Assembly (NCBI GenBank): GCA_002455605.1
Contig: DKLE01000256.1
Location: 1-32,222 of the forward strand
Origin: Firmicutes bacterium UBA6648
Lineage (GTDB): Bacteria > Bacillota > Clostridia > Peptostreptococcales > Anaerovoracaceae
DNA length: 32,222 bases
Direction of reading: 5' to 3'
Positions 31,504 through 32,222 of the stretch are shown piece by piece. Position 1 is the stretch's first letter. Every line of letters begins with the position of its first letter. The position numbers and the translations under genes were made by a program. Below the pieces are notes generated by a model. The model worked only from the letters and a program-made list of their open reading frames with translations, was not told the DNA's origin and searched no databases.

Positions 31504-32222
31504 TTATTTTATAAAGTCGCCTCTTTCAACAACGATTTCATAATCTATGGATTTCATCCGTAAGTCTAGGCACTGTCTGCATTCTGCAGCTTCATCTCCG
31601 GTACAGATCTTATTGTCATACAGCTCATAATCCTTTCGTACCGAAACCGGCGAGAGGTTTGGCATCACCACATTGGCTCCCGCAAGAATGCCCAATTCTC
31701 TCCCCCTGGGATTTATCGTTCCCAATGCAGTGGTAGCCGGCAGTAAGACCTTTGGCAGCATAAGCCGGCTCAGTCCCAGCAGAAACAGCGTCTGCTCTGC
31801 GGTTCCTCCCTTTTCTGCAGCAAAGGGCGTCTCATGGTGAGGAATAAATGGACCGATTCCCACCATATGGGGCTGAAATTCCTTGATATACAGTAAATCC
31901 TCTACCAGATTGTCAACCGTCTGAAAAGGCGAGCCCACCATAATGCCGCATCCCACCTGATATCCGATTTCCTTTAATTGCTCTAAACATTTTTTTCTGT
32001 GTGTCAGCGACATTTCTTCCGGGTGCAATTTCCTGTAATGTTGGGGATTAGAGGTTTCATGCCTCAGCAATATCGGTCAGCCCCCGCATGAAAATATAAC
32101 AGATAGGAATCATATTCCTTTTCACCGAGAGAAAGCGTTACAGCACAATCGGGATAATTGCTTTTAATTGTATAGATGATATCTGCCATCATGTTGTCAT
32201 TGTAATGACTATCTTCTCCTCC
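31504..32222 (-). pseudogene. hydE: [FeFe]-hydrogenase maturase HydE, cut by window edge and apparently frameshifted
   Basis: C-terminal part of the radical-SAM maturase HydE. Two frames join near 32070. Upstream (32222 to about 32071) reads GGEDSHYNDNMM, then YPDCAVTLSLGEKEYDSY and FHAGADRY, then hits TGA at 32064-32066. Downstream (32070 to 31504) continues exactly as HydE should: LLRHETSNPQHYRKLHPEEM, then CGIMVGSPFQTVDNLVEDLL, GIGPFIPHHETPF and GANVVMPNLSPVSVRKDYEL. One T restored in TATTGCTG (to TATTTGCTG) gives the expected ADRYLLRHET. So one base is lost, by real mutation or sequencing error. The CxxxCxxC cluster motif lies beyond the window. hydG follows directly. HydE is needed for an active hydrogenase, so the error explanation deserves weight. 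Confidence 0.85.

Noticed and set aside
32060..32080. Programmed -1 frameshift in hydE
   Set aside because: No slippery X-XXY-YYZ heptamer at the junction; hydE is not known to use recoding.

Overview
AT-rich DNA of a motile, anaerobic Gram-positive bacterium, most likely class Clostridia. The evidence is a Firmicutes-style flagellar operon (FliY with a CheC-type part, FlbD, the TIGR02530-type protein, MotA/MotB inside the operon), strong AGGAGG-type ribosome binding sites, a c-di-GMP-I riboswitch, and [FeFe]-hydrogenase maturases. A family such as Anaerovoracaceae or Lachnospiraceae is possible, but the sequence alone does not settle it.

Region 1 (1-14580, all minus strand) is a tightly packed flagellar and motility operon. 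In transcription order it reads flgC, fliE, fliF, fliG, fliH, fliI, fliJ, fliK, flgD, a TIGR02530-type gene, flgE, flbD, motA, motB, fliM, fliY, cheY (cut by the window edge). It encodes rod and MS-ring parts, the C-ring switch, the export ATPase complex, the hook and its length control, the stator and the switch phosphatase. Two usual members are missing from their expected places: flgB before flgC, and fliL between motB and fliM. Two U-less hairpins bracket the hook cassette fliK-flgD-orf-flgE.

Region 2 (14581-15706) is the control region ahead of the flagellar operon. A promoter leads into a c-di-GMP-I riboswitch with an intrinsic terminator, then a small PAS-like protein standing where flgB would be. 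After it come a candidate sigma-28 promoter and a second intrinsic terminator just before flgC. This is the most interesting regulatory assembly in the window.

Region 3 (15707-22762) holds a COG2509-type FAD-dependent dehydrogenase (minus), a 53-residue two-helix membrane protein (plus), a candidate structured small RNA with its own promoter and terminator (plus), a DUF1292 protein with promoter and operator-like palindrome (minus), and a run apgM-dacA-uvrC (minus).

Region 4 (22763-25447) is the serine biosynthesis pair serC (minus) and serA (plus), divergent from a perfect 17-bp inverted repeat that encodes two mirror-image promoters.

Region 5 (25448-28886) is a probable five-gene minus-strand operon: a tandem DUF6506 protein, mntP, rph, rdgB and yihY/brkB. 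It ends in a terminator that carries a second, IS-end-like palindrome in its loop.

Region 6 (28887-32222) has a 2-hydroxyacid dehydrogenase (plus) facing hydG and a partial, apparently frameshifted hydE (minus), which mature [FeFe]-hydrogenase. No tRNA, rRNA, CRISPR array or complete mobile element was seen.
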